From NCBI GenBank assembly GCA_964036155.1, contig OZ038422.1, positions 58,551,201-58,615,200 of the forward strand: a stretch of 64,000 nucleotides of DNA, given 5' to 3'. The notes beneath the pieces were generated by a model. It did no database searches and was not told where the DNA came from. It saw nothing but the letters and a program-made list of their open reading frames with translations. This DNA comes from Diploscapter coronatus. Lineage: Eukaryota; Nematoda; Chromadorea; Rhabditida; Rhabditidae. Below are positions 24,258-35,594 of the stretch, piece by piece (the first letter of the stretch is position 1; each line of letters starts with the position of its first letter). Both the position numbers and the translations under genes were made by a program.

Positions 24258-27200
24258 ATGGCCGACGGATCAACGTAAGCATTCTTTTTTTCTTTTTCTT
24301 TATTTTTATTTGATTATTTTTCCAGGAACCTCCGCAACGAGGATTTCCGTAAGCTGTTGGCAGCGCCTCGCTCTGCAGGAGCCAGCAGCAAAGCACCCGA
24401 ACCTGCCTCTGCGAAATCTGATGTCGCCTTCCAAAGGAAACAGAAGGTCAAACCGGAGAAGAAGAAGTCACGGCCCTTCAAAAGCGGTGCCAAGGTTTGG
24501 AAGACTTTATTTTTCATGATTTTTGTTTACATTTTTCAAATAATTTCATGAATTTTATAGCTCAAACATTTTTTAAAATTTATGACGACTTCATATTCTT
24601 TACAAAAGCATCACTTCGCCTAGAAAGCGAATTTTCAAGAAGCAATTTATGGTCATTGCTTATTTTTCAAAAATTATAAAATTTTGACTTCTCATTCAGG
24701 ACAAATTGGAGCCCGATGAAGAGGAGGCGAAGCTGAAGGAGATTCTCAAGAATTACAGGGATAGGGCTGCTGAGCGCAGGAACAAAAATGATGATGTGAG
24801 TTAATAAAAAATACGACTTTTTGAAATATCTATCGACTTCGGAGTACAAATAGTTTGATAAAGAAGGAAACCTTTGAATTTTTCTAAATCAACAGTTGAT
24901 GGACTTTCGGGGGAAAAAAAAACCTAAAAAAATGCTGAATGACTGAACGAATTTCAGGACATGGATGAAGCCACCAAACTGCTGGCTGCCTACCACTCGG
25001 TGCCTGGCGATGCGAGAGGAACACGAGACAAGGCCAATCTCAGGAAACAAATCATAGAGGTGAGAATTTGAAGTTAATTATTTTAAAAAAATAAAATAAC
25101 TAATTGCAGGAGTCGAAATTCCTCGGAGGAGATTTGGCACACACTCACTTGGTCAAGGGTCTCGACTACTCCCTGCTCAACAAGGTCCGCAGCGAAATGC
25201 AGAAGTCCCACATCGAGAGGGTCAACGATGAACTCGAGGATGCGCTGGTCAGAGAATTATCGATTCTGAAAGTTACAATTGATTGCTTTTCTGTTTAATT
25301 TTTGAATGAATAGCATCGGCATCTGACGAACTCCTTGTTAGAAGCCAAGATTGAAGAAGATTATTGCGAGTATAGATATATCATTCCGTCGCGAACAAAA
25401 CGCCCTTTCTTTCCAAGCCATTTGTATCATTTCTTGTTTTCATATTTTTCCTGAAAGTTTTCCTGCTTATTTTCAGGAGCAGGGCGAGGAGCCAAAAGTG
25501 GAAGTGAAGACGGAGAACAAAATGGTGCAGCGCATCAACTCGACTCTGTTCAAGAACGATCTGCCGGAGAAAAACCCCCTGTTCGCCAAGGGCAGAATGG
25601 CTTATGTCGTTAGTTTCGATGACGAAGAAGGCGAAGTCCCCACTACTCTCCTGAGGTATGGTAAATTTTAGAATAAGGATATTTTTTTTTTTTTAAATAT
25701 AGAGTTATTTGGAAAAGACATGAAAATTCAAATTTTATAGAAAAGGATAAGAAATCGTTACTTTCCTCATTTTCACATGCTTATATGCAATATGTTTTCT
25801 AAGTTACCAAAACCTTAAAAAAATCATTTTATTTGTTTATGTTTTAGATCCCTGCACGATCTGCCTCGTCACGAGTCGAATGCAAGCATCAATGCAAACA
25901 ACATGCTCATCTCCAAACTTACACAGGTAGCATTTTTGACAATTTGGAAAAGTATAGAAGCTTTTCTAGAAACGTTTACTTTTTCGAGTCTCTCAAAATC
26001 CCCCAATTTCCCATGCTCTCTAGCCTGTTTTGGACAAACCCGTAGTGCCAAAGTGTAAGCCTCCCCTTTGTGACACTGTGGCGTAATGGATATCGTATTA
26101 AATTTTTGTCCTTTCCTGGATAATAAGCGAGAGATTTTTAGAAAAGGGATTGCAGAGAAGTTCGAAAAAAAAACAAACTAAACGATCCTGGGAAAGCTCG
26201 AGTAGTTGCATCGAAGCGTCGCTGATGCGAAATAAGATAGGATTTGTTAGGAAGAAGAATCTATTCCATTACTATTTCGTAAGCAACGATGCAACTGCTT
26301 TTTCAAGTTTCTGAAGCTTGAAATTGATGATTCTTTACTCAAATTTTCCTTTCTTGCGACAACATGCACTCCAAATTTATCGGCCCAATCCCTCCTCGTT
26401 TTAATTTGTGATACTTGCAGGTGCTCGCTTATTTGAGAGCTGACAATAAGAAGAAGAAACGAGTTGATGTGCCTGAAGAGGAGGCGAGGCAACAGGCGAA
26501 CAGCAGCATCTTCGAGAATGAAGAGGAGTACGTTCCCAGCAAGCACAGAGACAAGTAAGCAAATCTAACAGTAGTTGAATGAGGGGAAACGTGTGACAAT
26601 TCAGGAGAGATGACAAGGACAAGAGGACCTCTGACAGAGACAGAGACGCGCAGAGGAAGGACAAGGAAAGGGATTACTTTGGAGACAAGGGGAGGAGGGA
26701 GAAGGAGGACAGAAGAGACAGGCGTGACAGGAGGAGCAGAAGCAGAAGCAGGGAGATGGACAAGAGCAGGGAACGAGAAAGGGATAGAGATCATCGCGAC
26801 AGGGACAGAGATCGTGACAGAGAACGCGATCGGGATAGGCAAGTATCTTTATCATAATCACAATTTAAAAGATATTTAATTCTGAGGTCATTTCATAATA
26901 GTTCTTCTATTGCCGAGTGAAACAAGCAATTGTTTAATTCACTTTGAAAACGAAAAATGAATTTCGAATAGTTTTTACTGAAAAAATAGAAGATTGATAA
27001 TTTATAAAATAAAATTCATATAATATGCAGAAAGAAGGACGGAGATCGCAGCAAGAAGGATGATAAGCAGCGTCGTCTTCAAGAAGAACAGGAAAGGGAA
27101 AAGAAGCTGGAGGAGAAACTCGAGAAGAAGATGAAGGCCACTGCAAACACTGGGTATTCATGCTACTCGAGTGGCTAGATTTATCAAATGAATTTCAGAT

Positions 27201-28052
27201 ACGACGAGTGCTATCCGGGTGGATTTGCAGAAATGGGCGGGGCTTCGGACGACGAAGAGGACTTCTCCAAAATGGATCCTGGCAACAAGAAGGGAGTCAT
27301 CAAGAGATGGGACTTCTCCACTGAAGAGGAGTTCGAATCGTATCAGGTAGAGTTGTTCACGAATTCAATTCGGATCTCGATAATGATTAATTAGCATTGA
27401 CTTCGAATTTCCAAATAGCGGAGAAGTCGAATGGTGACTTCCATTTGACGGGGTATGCAATGACGGAGTGATTTATGCAATTTGGTGGAGCGATATTGTC
27501 AAATGGAGGAATGCCTTTCTAGAAAATATGAGAGGCAATCTACACTAGACAAAAAATCACTCCCTGCTATTGCACATTCCGTCATTTGGTAATTGCTATG
27601 CAAAATTAATATACTTATATTGTATTGGCTCACTTAATATTTACAAAAAAAAATTTCTTTAGAATTGAATAAGGACTACAGTGGTCCCATGTATCATCTT
27701 TTGTAAATGAATTTGTATTTTGAGGCGTCCCGAGAGGCAAATCCCCGTGCCGCATACCAATTCGGAATCAAGGCCGGCGATGGAAGGAAGACGAGAAAGA
27801 ACGCGGATCCGAACAAGAAGTTGGAAAGGGAGCTGAATCAGATCAACAAGCTCATCGAGAAACGGAAGGCCGGAGGAGACGATGGGTTCGTTTTTCTATC
27901 GAATTTTGAAAAGTTGCGATAGCAGAAAGATGCACATCTTTCTTTCGAGTATGTCTGTTTCATTACTCGCAATATAGCAACCATATTGCAAAATTAGCTT
28001 ACAGATAGGTAATGTCTTTTTCAGGGAAGGATACAAGCGACCGAAGTACTAG
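24258..28052 (+). CDS. smu-2: RED/IK splicing factor (SMU-2 ortholog)
   Basis: Thirteen exons: 24258-24274, 24326-24494, 24700-24795, 24958-25059, 25110-25247, 25477-25655, 25848-25926, 26421-26554, 26605-26838, 27031-27153, 27199-27346, 27725-27885, 28025-28052. They total 535 residues, close to human RED (557). The RED N-terminal region is clear (NYRDRAAERR, SKFLGGDLAHTHLVKGLDYS). A mid-region of charged RD/RE dipeptides is the feature that names RED. The C-terminal signature is YDECYPG, then NKKGVIKRWDF and AYQFGIKAGDGRKTR. RED pairs with SMU-1 in the spliceosomal B complex and in C. elegans affects alternative splicing of unc-52. Intron 9 uses a GC donor (AG/GCAAGT), the only choice that keeps the frame. 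Intron 7 holds a tRNA-like scrap and intron 11 a MITE. Exon 12 uses a TTTTGAG acceptor. Confidence 0.95.
26071..26098 (+). other. tRNA-like fragment in smu-2 intron 7
   Basis: GTGGCGTAATGGATATCG resembles the D-arm/A-box part of arginine tRNAs (GTGGCGCAATGGATAACG). No anticodon arm or B-box follows, so it is not a gene. It may be a relic of a tRNA-derived SINE or chance. Confidence 0.25.
27441..27589. mobile_element. MITE-like inverted repeat in smu-2 intron 11
   Basis: The left arm CCATTTGACGGGGTATGCAA, then GGAGTGATTT, mirrors the right arm AAATCACTCC, then TGCACATTCCGTCATTTGG, over about 38 bp with mismatches. It lies wholly inside the intron. Confidence 0.65.
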
Positions 28053-28169
28053 AATGCTCCAATTTGTCACCTCATCTAATTTATCGCAAGACTTGTTTTG
28101 ATTCGTTATTTTTTGAAAGTAAATTTTTATTACTGTAACTCGAAACTCAAAAGTTCAAAATAGTTCATT

Positions 28170-28590
28170 TCGGAAACGATAAAACTCGTTAAAAGCAACC
28201 AAGAGGTCGGTAGAACAAGAAATAAAGTACGTAAAACGTTCGAACACGACAAAGTGCAATTAATATAAGAAGGAATGAGATCAACATCAAAGGAGGGAGA
28301 TTCCTCAAAATCCTAAAATGAGGAAAAGCTACTTTTGAAAAGCAGCCACAAATATAGCTAAAACGGGATAAAGTGGCAATATGCAGGGTTTTTTTGGAAC
28401 GATAAAAACACGCTAAAATCGGTTGAACAATATGCAGTAAAATGTTTGAAACTTCAAAGTGACATTATTATGAGAATCGAGATCAAAAGAAAGATTTCTT
28501 GGAATTTACAAAATAGAAACCAAATAACTGCTTTTGGAAAGCAGCCATAAGAATAGGTAAAACGGGTTGCGAGTAAAACGGAATAGAGTG
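28170..28590 (+). repeat. diverged tandem repeat, two units of about 200 bp
   Basis: Units at about 28170-28375 and 28385-28590 share ordered landmarks: AACGATAAAA, GAGATCAA, ACTTTTGAAAAGCAGCCA against GCTTTTGGAAAGCAGCCA, and TAAAACGGG. A fragment of a third unit may follow at 28615. It occupies the gap between the converging smu-2 and 28744-29778 genes and has no open frame. Confidence 0.6.
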
Positions 28591-28743
28591 AGCGTATATA
28601 CAGAAGAAGGCAATGATAAAACGGTAAAATGTTGAAATATGATGATAGTGGATATTGAAAGTGATTTGGAATGAATTGTGAACTGAATATCTACAGTATG
28701 TACAAAAGGATATGGTATCTATTTCCTCTTTCCAGTTTCTTAT

Positions 28744-29778
28744 CTAATCCATATGCCCTTCAGCATCGTCTTCGATCGAACCCTTCAAGCTCTCGCTCTC
28801 GTCTGCATACTTCACGACGACGTCCTTCGTCCTTTCGCTTTCCGCCTAAAATTTAGAAATTTTATGAATTTCTTCAAAGCTTTAGAACCAAGACGAGAAT
28901 CAGCCAATTTCAAAAATGATAGATATGATTGAATGATGAGTGAAACTTTAATCAACTTCGTGAACGCTCGAACAGTGCAAGAATCATAAAACCGATATTG
29001 ACATCAAACGATGAAGTCTCATTTCTAATGTCATCGAATGATAAACGATCTCCATAAAAACTAACCTTGGATATCTTCTCGATTATCTTCTCCTTGAACT
29101 TCTTGAGCGTGTTCTCGACAATCTTCCTCGTCTGCTGAAATAAGGTCTCGTTAGAGTTGCTCACAATCGTATTTGATTATTGGAAGGTAGCCGATCACAG
29201 ATTATCGAATTTAGAAAGATCACCAGCGTATTTCGTCATTTTACTTCTCTACCCTCTTTCTATTACCGATACTACAAGGCCGAGATTTGTAGACCTTGCC
29301 TTGGTGATCTGGACTATGCTGTCGAGCCTGTAGTCGTCGAGTCGGGTGACTTTCAGCTGGACGAGTGCTTTCATTACAGTCGTCTCCACGTATCTTCTGC
29401 GATCGCGGAACTTCTTCAGGATCTGCAAGTCGTTGATTTCATAGATCATTTCCATTTCCAAGATAGCACCTGAGATGTGTTGAGCCCGAAATTCTCCTTG
29501 ATCCTCAGGACATCGTTGAAGTTGATGTTCCCGTCTTTAGAGTCCTCGTACAAAATCTGAATTCATAGAAATTTATGAATGAAGTTGAAAATGCACGATC
29601 TCAAGAAGAGACAATTCATCAAAATCTTTTTTTCTTATGTAGGCACTACTTAGTGATGACCTATTTTTCAAACAAATGAAGTTGCACTCACGTTGATAAT
29701 TGCGTTAACCTCGGAAGACGAAGAGCAGCTGGAAGAAGTCGACGAAGAGCGACGCTCTCTGCTCCTTACAGGGGCCAT
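28744..29778 (-). CDS. unknown 155-residue helical protein
   Basis: Five exons (29778-29692, 29556-29470, 29422-29300, 29134-29066, 28845-28744), all in phase 0, sum to 468 bp. The order is a serine-rich start (MAPVRSRERRSSSTSSSC), a segment with an EF-hand-like loop (EDSKDGNINFND), a long basic amphipathic helical part (ILKKFRDRRRYVETTVMKAL), a Lys-rich helix (ENTLKKFKEKIIEKISK), and an acidic tail ending DDAEGHMD. Intron 2 is only 47 nt. Intron 3 uses a GC donor (AAG/GCAAGG), needed for frame. No signal peptide or membrane segment is present. I do not recognise the family. The composition suggests a small nuclear or cytoplasmic scaffold or adaptor, but that is a guess. A TTTAG precedes the start codon region (TTTAGGTCGGCCATGG), fitting trans-splicing. 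Confidence 0.8.
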
Positions 29779-29925
29779 GGCCGACCTAAACATTTTGCGA
29801 AAAAAAACGAAATTTCAAAAAAAAAAAAAAACATCGAAGAAATCGAGCAACAATGCGATTTTCGAGAGAAAAAAAATTCGTCAGCAACAGTCCACTTGCC
29901 ACTGTGCAAGATTGCTCCGAGCTAT

Positions 29926-30024
29926 AAATTTTAGACACGCATAACGAGATAGTGTATTTTCGAGAGAGCATGTTCTTTTCTCTCTCGAAAAGACACATTA
30001 TCTCGTTGTGCATGTCTAAAATTT
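29926..30024. mobile_element. palindromic MITE A
   Basis: A nearly perfect inverted repeat of about 43 bp arms. The left begins AAATTTTAGACACGCATAAC and the right ends GTGCATGTCTAAAATTT, with a short loop. It lies upstream of the 28744-29778 gene and may fold into a hairpin if transcribed. Confidence 0.75.
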
Positions 30025-30353
30025 AGTCCTGGACTGCTCACCGTCAAAGCATAGCAAACTCCGGAAGAATGTTTTTGAGAAATTTTTTAGGAGAATTTCA
30101 ATTCGAAAAACTTCTCAAGGATTTCTAATTTTCTTCGGGTACTAAAAATAGGCAATTCGAGGATAACTCAAGATGGACTTCATAAAAGAACCAATTTGTT
30201 CAGAATGTTCACATTTTGATCATCATTTATTTTGAAATTCTCAAAATTCTAGACCCAGCATGACACATTCACAACAGAACAGGAAAAATCAAAGATGAGC
30301 AAAACTACGGAATTTTATGAAAAAGGATGAAACACTTAACAAGTATTTTGAGC

Positions 30354-30493
30354 TCCTTCTATAATTGGCCGCTGACCACAACTACCATTACGATATTACT
30401 AAAATTGATCAGTTATTTTTCTCTCCCTCAGTCCCTAGCCTCAAATTTTGTGAATTTTAGTAATGATGTGGTCAGCCGGTAAATTATAGAAGG
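30354..30493. mobile_element. inverted-repeat MITE B
   Basis: CCTTCTATAATTGGCCGCTG on the left pairs with CAGCCGGTAAATTATAGAAGG on the right (about 50-bp arms including GACCACA/TGTGGTC and TTACTAAAATT/AATTTTAGTAA). Weak symmetry continues outward by 15-20 bp. Confidence 0.7.
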
Positions 30494-30570
30494 GATAATA
30501 TTTTGTAACATTTCAAGTATCGAATGCAATAATGACTATTTTCTAAAATAAAACAACCAAAATCGGGTAT

Positions 30571-30684
30571 TTGGAAACCATAAACCCTCAGCCTATACGA
30601 AATAGTATGGTTAGTGGAGGATATTGGAAGCAGCGTTTCTTTTCCCATACTATTTCGTATAGGTTGAGGGTTTATGGTTTCCAA
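30571..30684. mobile_element. inverted-repeat MITE C
   Basis: The 40-bp arms match at about 38 positions. The left starts TTGGAAACCATAAACCCTC and the right ends GAGGGTTTATGGTTTCCAA, with a 34-bp loop. It is 97 bp from the stop codon of the SLC36-like gene and could fall in that gene's 3' UTR. Confidence 0.8.
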
Positions 30685-30780
30685 GTTGCCACCAAAACCT
30701 AGTAGAATTGAGATCAGGGATAAGACAGGAATAAAATGAAATGTCTTTCCTCTGACTGAGATCACCTTTCCGGTCGCTGA

Positions 30781-33161
30781 TTAGACATCAGGCTTTCCGA
30801 ATGCTTTGATGATGTCGACCAGGCTCGCGTAAGTGCCAGTTGCAAAGCCGATCACAGCCACCAGCATCAGAGCGATGTTTCGAGTCCAAACCCACCAGGT
30901 CAGTTCGTCTCTGGAAATAAAATGGTTTGGGTTCGTGTATTTGACATCGACTGATCATCGAATTTAGAGATTAGGAATCATAGGAAAAAGAGAATCGATG
31001 ATAGGTGATTCCTTCGTATAAATTTTGCGTAGTATGATTTTCGAAATTCCATAGAAAATTCATGATGGGGGTTTTTCAGTATGCAAAATCAAACTCCAAA
31101 ATATTTTCAGTTTTATGTTAAATTTAAAAATAGGTAGATGAATGGAGTCTACCTTGCATAATAGCAGAGCAACTCGATCATTGGAGGGAAGACGAGAGTC
31201 AGAAATGAGCCTGCCACTGAACCGACCAAGGAAATGAACAGGGCCAAGTGGGGAATCAGCTCGGCCAACATACCTGCAAATGAAGATTTTAGTTGAGGAA
31301 ATAGGCTAAATTTGATTATGAGTATATGAAGAGTGAAGAACACTAAAAAAATACTCTTCAATTTTCAGAAAATTCATTTCTCTAGAATAAAACGTTGCAA
31401 CTCACAAGTCAACAGAACAGTAACCATTCTGACCGTGTAGATGAGCTTCTCCTGTCTTTCCGGAGCCACTTTCCTGTGAATCCATTTCTCCGCCCGCTCC
31501 ATGGGAACGTAGAATTGCAGAGGATAACTCACCATAATACAAGCAACGAACATCAATTTGATTGTCTGGTAGAAACTGTAAATCAAGAATGAAGCAAAAA
31601 TTAAGAGAGAAAATGTTACTTTGTCTGTGGAAGATTCAAAGTGATTGTGTCCAGGACGTCGTTACCGAAGCGGAGATAACCTGAAGAATCATTTTGCAGA
31701 AAAAAATTCAAAGAATATATATGAAGATAGACTTGAATGAAAACTATGAGCATACCGAAGAATCCAACAGTCATGTAGGCGATGAGAACGAGGAAGCAAC
31801 TCGTGTTGAGCACTCCAGAACGAGTGATGAAATGGATTGGGTCGCTCATTTGATTTTCGATTGGCAGAACCTGAACAGAACACCTCTTTTAATGGAAAAG
31901 TACACGTTTTGGTTGGTTAATGACAATTTCTTTTAGAGCCTACCACGTTGTTATTTTTAAGCGTTTCGTTTTCGAACATAATTATCCTTGAATTATCAAG
32001 CAACTACATTTCTTCTAGAGAAAGCGTGAGCTCTTTTTATCAAGTTGCTTTACTTCAGCAACAAAAATACCAACTAACCACGGCAACGCCTTCGAAAGCG
32101 AACATGACAGTTCCGAAGAATAGAGGCAGATTCCTCAATTCACCGACTGCGGGCAGCGACCAGGAAGGCACAGAAGTGGAGAGCAGATTCTGCATGACTA
32201 TCGTCAGGGCAATCAGGTAGACTACATTTGCGACACCCGCGAGTGGAGCTAGTTGCTCAAAACGAAGAATAGAAATAGAAAAATTGAAAAAGAATTTCGG
32301 AAATACCTTGAGTTCTCGAATTGTGCAGAGAGCGCAAATGGGAACGAGCAGCAGAGCAATCCAACCAGCCTGCGAAATTCTGATCCAGGACGTCTGATCG
32401 AAGAACTGAACACACAAAAATGAAAAATGAACTTTCGGGCAGTTTTTGACTGACCTGCTTCAGATTGTCGGCCATGAACACAAAATACACGCAGCAGAAT
32501 CCTGAAACGATATTCTAAACTTTTCGAACTATCGGTATCATTTTTATTTCTTTAAAAAAAAATTCACAGCTTAAAATTGCAGCATAAAAATGACTAACCT
32601 AACTGCGCAGTGAACATGTTGAAGTTGACCATTTGCTTCCAGAAATAGCCGCGGTGTCGAATCCATTCTGGGCCCAGCTCGACCGCTGATCGCATCACGT
32701 TTGCGTAGTCCATACGGGGCTGTGATTTACTGGAAACGACAAAGATGATTTTCTTCGGATTCATACAGAAGAATGAAAAACGTCATTCGAAACTACCATT
32801 TTCCAGAAGTGATTTTTTATTTTAACATAAAACGTGAATATTGAAAATATCATTGCTTTTTTTTTTAAAAAAGAAACCAGCTTACAGAAATCCTACATAG
32901 TGCTGCGCGAAAACAAGCTGCCGAGTGCAGTAGATACAGATGAGACAGATGAAGGGCAGCAGGGCAAAGCCGAGCCACAAGCCGGAGTGCTTGAAGGCCA
33001 GGGGGAGCGACAACATTCCTGGGAAAAGTGGGATTTGGAAGAATTGAATAGATTCCAAATACCCTACCCGTGCCCATCATTACTTTGATCATGTGGATGA
33101 GTGCCTGTTCGGGAGTGATCGAGGATCGCTCTCGGGCTCGAGGCGCAAACATCTCGTCCAT
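30781..33161 (-). CDS. SLC36/AAAP-family amino-acid transporter
   Basis: Eleven exons (33161-33068, 33018-32886, 32729-32599, 32501-32455, 32405-32307, 32255-32079, 31870-31756, 31680-31620, 31575-31406, 31273-31153, 30910-30781) sum to 425 residues. The protein is almost all membrane segments, about eleven. The family signature after TM1 start is IKVMMGTGMLSLPLAFKHSG. VLPIENQM, in the middle of the protein, is the hallmark of proton-coupled amino-acid transporters (SLC36/PAT). FPPMIELLCYY near the end also fits. Such proteins move small neutral amino acids with protons across lysosomal or plasma membranes. Substrate cannot be read from sequence. The N-terminus before TM1 is short (about 20 residues). 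A TTGCAG acceptor lies 11 bases before the ATG, consistent with a trans-spliced leader or a 5' UTR intron. Confidence 0.92.
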
Positions 33162-34040
33162 CGTCGGGTGTCTGCAATTTTGATTTGAATACAAATGAAA
33201 GGAATAATAGGAACATATTGTATCGGTCAAATGAAGTGACAGTTCGTGTTTTAATGAGCGCCTTGCGAGAAATGCGCGTATGAACTATGCGCAAAGAGGG
33301 CGGCTAGAACGCTGAGAAAGAGTAGTACGCAATTTCCTCCACCTCTGCTCCCTATTTGCTCAAAACACGATCTGTCACTTCGTTTGACCAGCACAAATAA
33401 ATGAAAATCACAACTGTTAAATTGAAAGAATGAAGAAAAATTTAATTAAATTAGCGCAGTACAATTTAAGTGTTACAATTTGCAATGGTGAGTTTTTCGT
33501 TTGTTCGAAGATATTAGTATGATTACCTGGATCGACCCAGAGGTAGAAGTTCATTGCCTCCGCCAGCAGTTGATGATGAGACGGACATTTTCAATAGGGA
33601 AATTGAAAATGGAGGAAGATCGAATGAGCAAAAAATATGCTGCTGCTGCTGCCACCCGAGAAGAAGCTGGAGACGAGAAGGGAAAGAGGAAACTGGGGAG
33701 AAGTCGAAAAGGCCTGCCTGATAAGGAAAATACAATGGGAACAGAATAGAAATTGAAAAGGACGACTGATAAGCAGAATGAGATTAGAAATAGACTTGCC
33801 ACCTCTGGTTTAAAACATTGCACGAAGATGAATGTTCACCAATTTAACGCTTATCGAGACTTTAGATTGATTGAACAGAAAAAAAATTTTGTGATTTATT
33901 TCTAGAAATTTTTACTTTTCTAAATTATATATCGAGTATTCTGTGAAAAGCTACATTAGTTTGATTGATGAAGATCACCTGTCCATGAGACTCTTGCATG
34001 AAGATAAATGCTCATAAATTTAGTACTTATTATCAAGATT
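33162..34040. other. intergenic region upstream of the SLC36-like gene
   Basis: Presumed promoter of the transporter. Overlapping frames on both strands at 33501-33823 come from a purine-rich stretch with a short GCT repeat and have no domain or splice support. Confidence 0.5.
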
Positions 34041-34721
34041 TTAAGAGCGAATGTCAGTAAAAACCAAAGTCGGTTGGACCAGAGGTTTTCGGATTTGACT
34101 GATTTTCGTATATATAATAGTTTTTCACGCTGCGTCTAGTGGTGATAGCCGATTTTTGGAAATCGACTGTTGTAGCTTAAAGTTTTGACAGACCCGACTT
34201 CGGAAAAAAAATCATAGCTTCCTTATTTTTGAGCCAAATCGAATGGGGTTTTCAGCATTGAATAGCCCATGAAAATTAAAAATAGTATACCTACGATAAA
34301 TAATTTTTAAAAACTTCCTTGTTATTTTTTACATTGTTCTACTACCCAAGATCTACAGAATAAGAATTACCTCTGCTATATAATTCTGAAGTTACCCTTT
34401 TCTAATTTCAATTTGTCAAAAACAGCCACCAGAATAAGTTGAATTTTTAGGGAAGTTTGTAAGAAATTGAAGAGACTTTATCTGATATATTCTACCAATC
34501 TCTAATGATTTCATCTTAAATTGTCATGCAATTGAAATATAAATTATTGAACGTTAGTCTGTTAAATACTTTAAATCAACTCCTATTCTTGACTCTGTCA
34601 TTGACAGGCATTTCATAGTTTTATTTTCTTATTTTAAAAGTTGAGTAGTTTCAATTTAATCACGACTCTTAAATGTAACTAAAATATAAACAAAGATGGT
34701 AGATCTCATTGAGATTCTAGT

Positions 34722-34850
34722 TTATTCAATAAATGTGAAATAGTAGTTTAATTTCAATGCACATGATATACAGAAAACTCTTGAAGACATCCAATAAAAT
34801 ACTGAAAAATTGTAACTGAAATAACTATTCTTTAAAATATGTTATTTTAA
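34722..34850 (+). repeat. relic of a Kelch-gene 3' flank
   Basis: AATAAATGTGAAATA followed by GCACATGATA and CAG..AACTCT matches the sequence after copy 5 (38385-38460) and, inverted, after copy 3 (21690-21775). Here no Kelch exon precedes it, so it probably marks a deleted copy. Confidence 0.5.
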
Positions 34851-35594
34851 AACCTTTGTAACCAAATCCAATATTTATTTTCTAGTAGTTTTAAAGAAAA
34901 TTTTTCAAAATATATACCAGAAATAGGTAATCAATTTGTGAACAGTTTTTGAATGTATTTAGAGCATATTGCTAGTCGGCAGTATCGATCGATGTCAGCA
35001 TTTTTCTTATTCTCTCGATGTTTCACTGAAATAGCCTATGTATTTTCTCCTTAGTCATTCGTTTTCACTGCCTGACTGTTGATGAAATATTTCATCATTT
35101 TCATGGCGTGACTTCATTTAATTTCAGTTCAATATCTTTCAGTATTTGTTGTTATTTTATCGTTCTTTTTAGTTCTAAATGTCAATGCGAAGACGTTTAA
35201 ATAAATGTAAATTTCAGTTTACAACCTCATTTGAAGGAACAATCTATATAATTGATACTAGAACTTCCATTACCTCTATTAACATTTTAGCTTTAAATTT
35301 CTGTATTTCTCTTTATTAATAAAAGGTTTAATTGCCCAAGTTTGGGAGGCAACTATCAATACACTACTGCGATTCATTGTCTAACAACTCCTACATCCAT
35401 CTCCAATCAGATCTGTTACATATTTCAGCGTGTATCTTCAAGTTTTAGGAATCGATTTTTAGTTTGGTAAAAATTGTGGCGCATCAGTTTAGTAATTTCG
35501 TTCTCCGTTCTTAAATGATCAATTTCCAACTCACTGATTCCAGACTTTCTCATTCAATCAATACTATGATGATTATTTAGGTCTCTTAACAAAG

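Noticed and set aside
24314..24519. Frames on both strands overlapping smu-2 exon 2
   Set aside because: The sense frame with RPFKSGAK continues in frame into the other RED exons. The others are shadows.
26429..26861. Long Cys/Pro/Ser-rich minus-strand frames
   Set aside because: They are the complement of the RD/RE-repeat exon of smu-2.
33501..33823. Overlapping open frames on both strands (82 and 90 codons)
   Set aside because: They arise from a purine-rich tract with a GCT repeat. No splice signals, domain or codon bias supports either strand.
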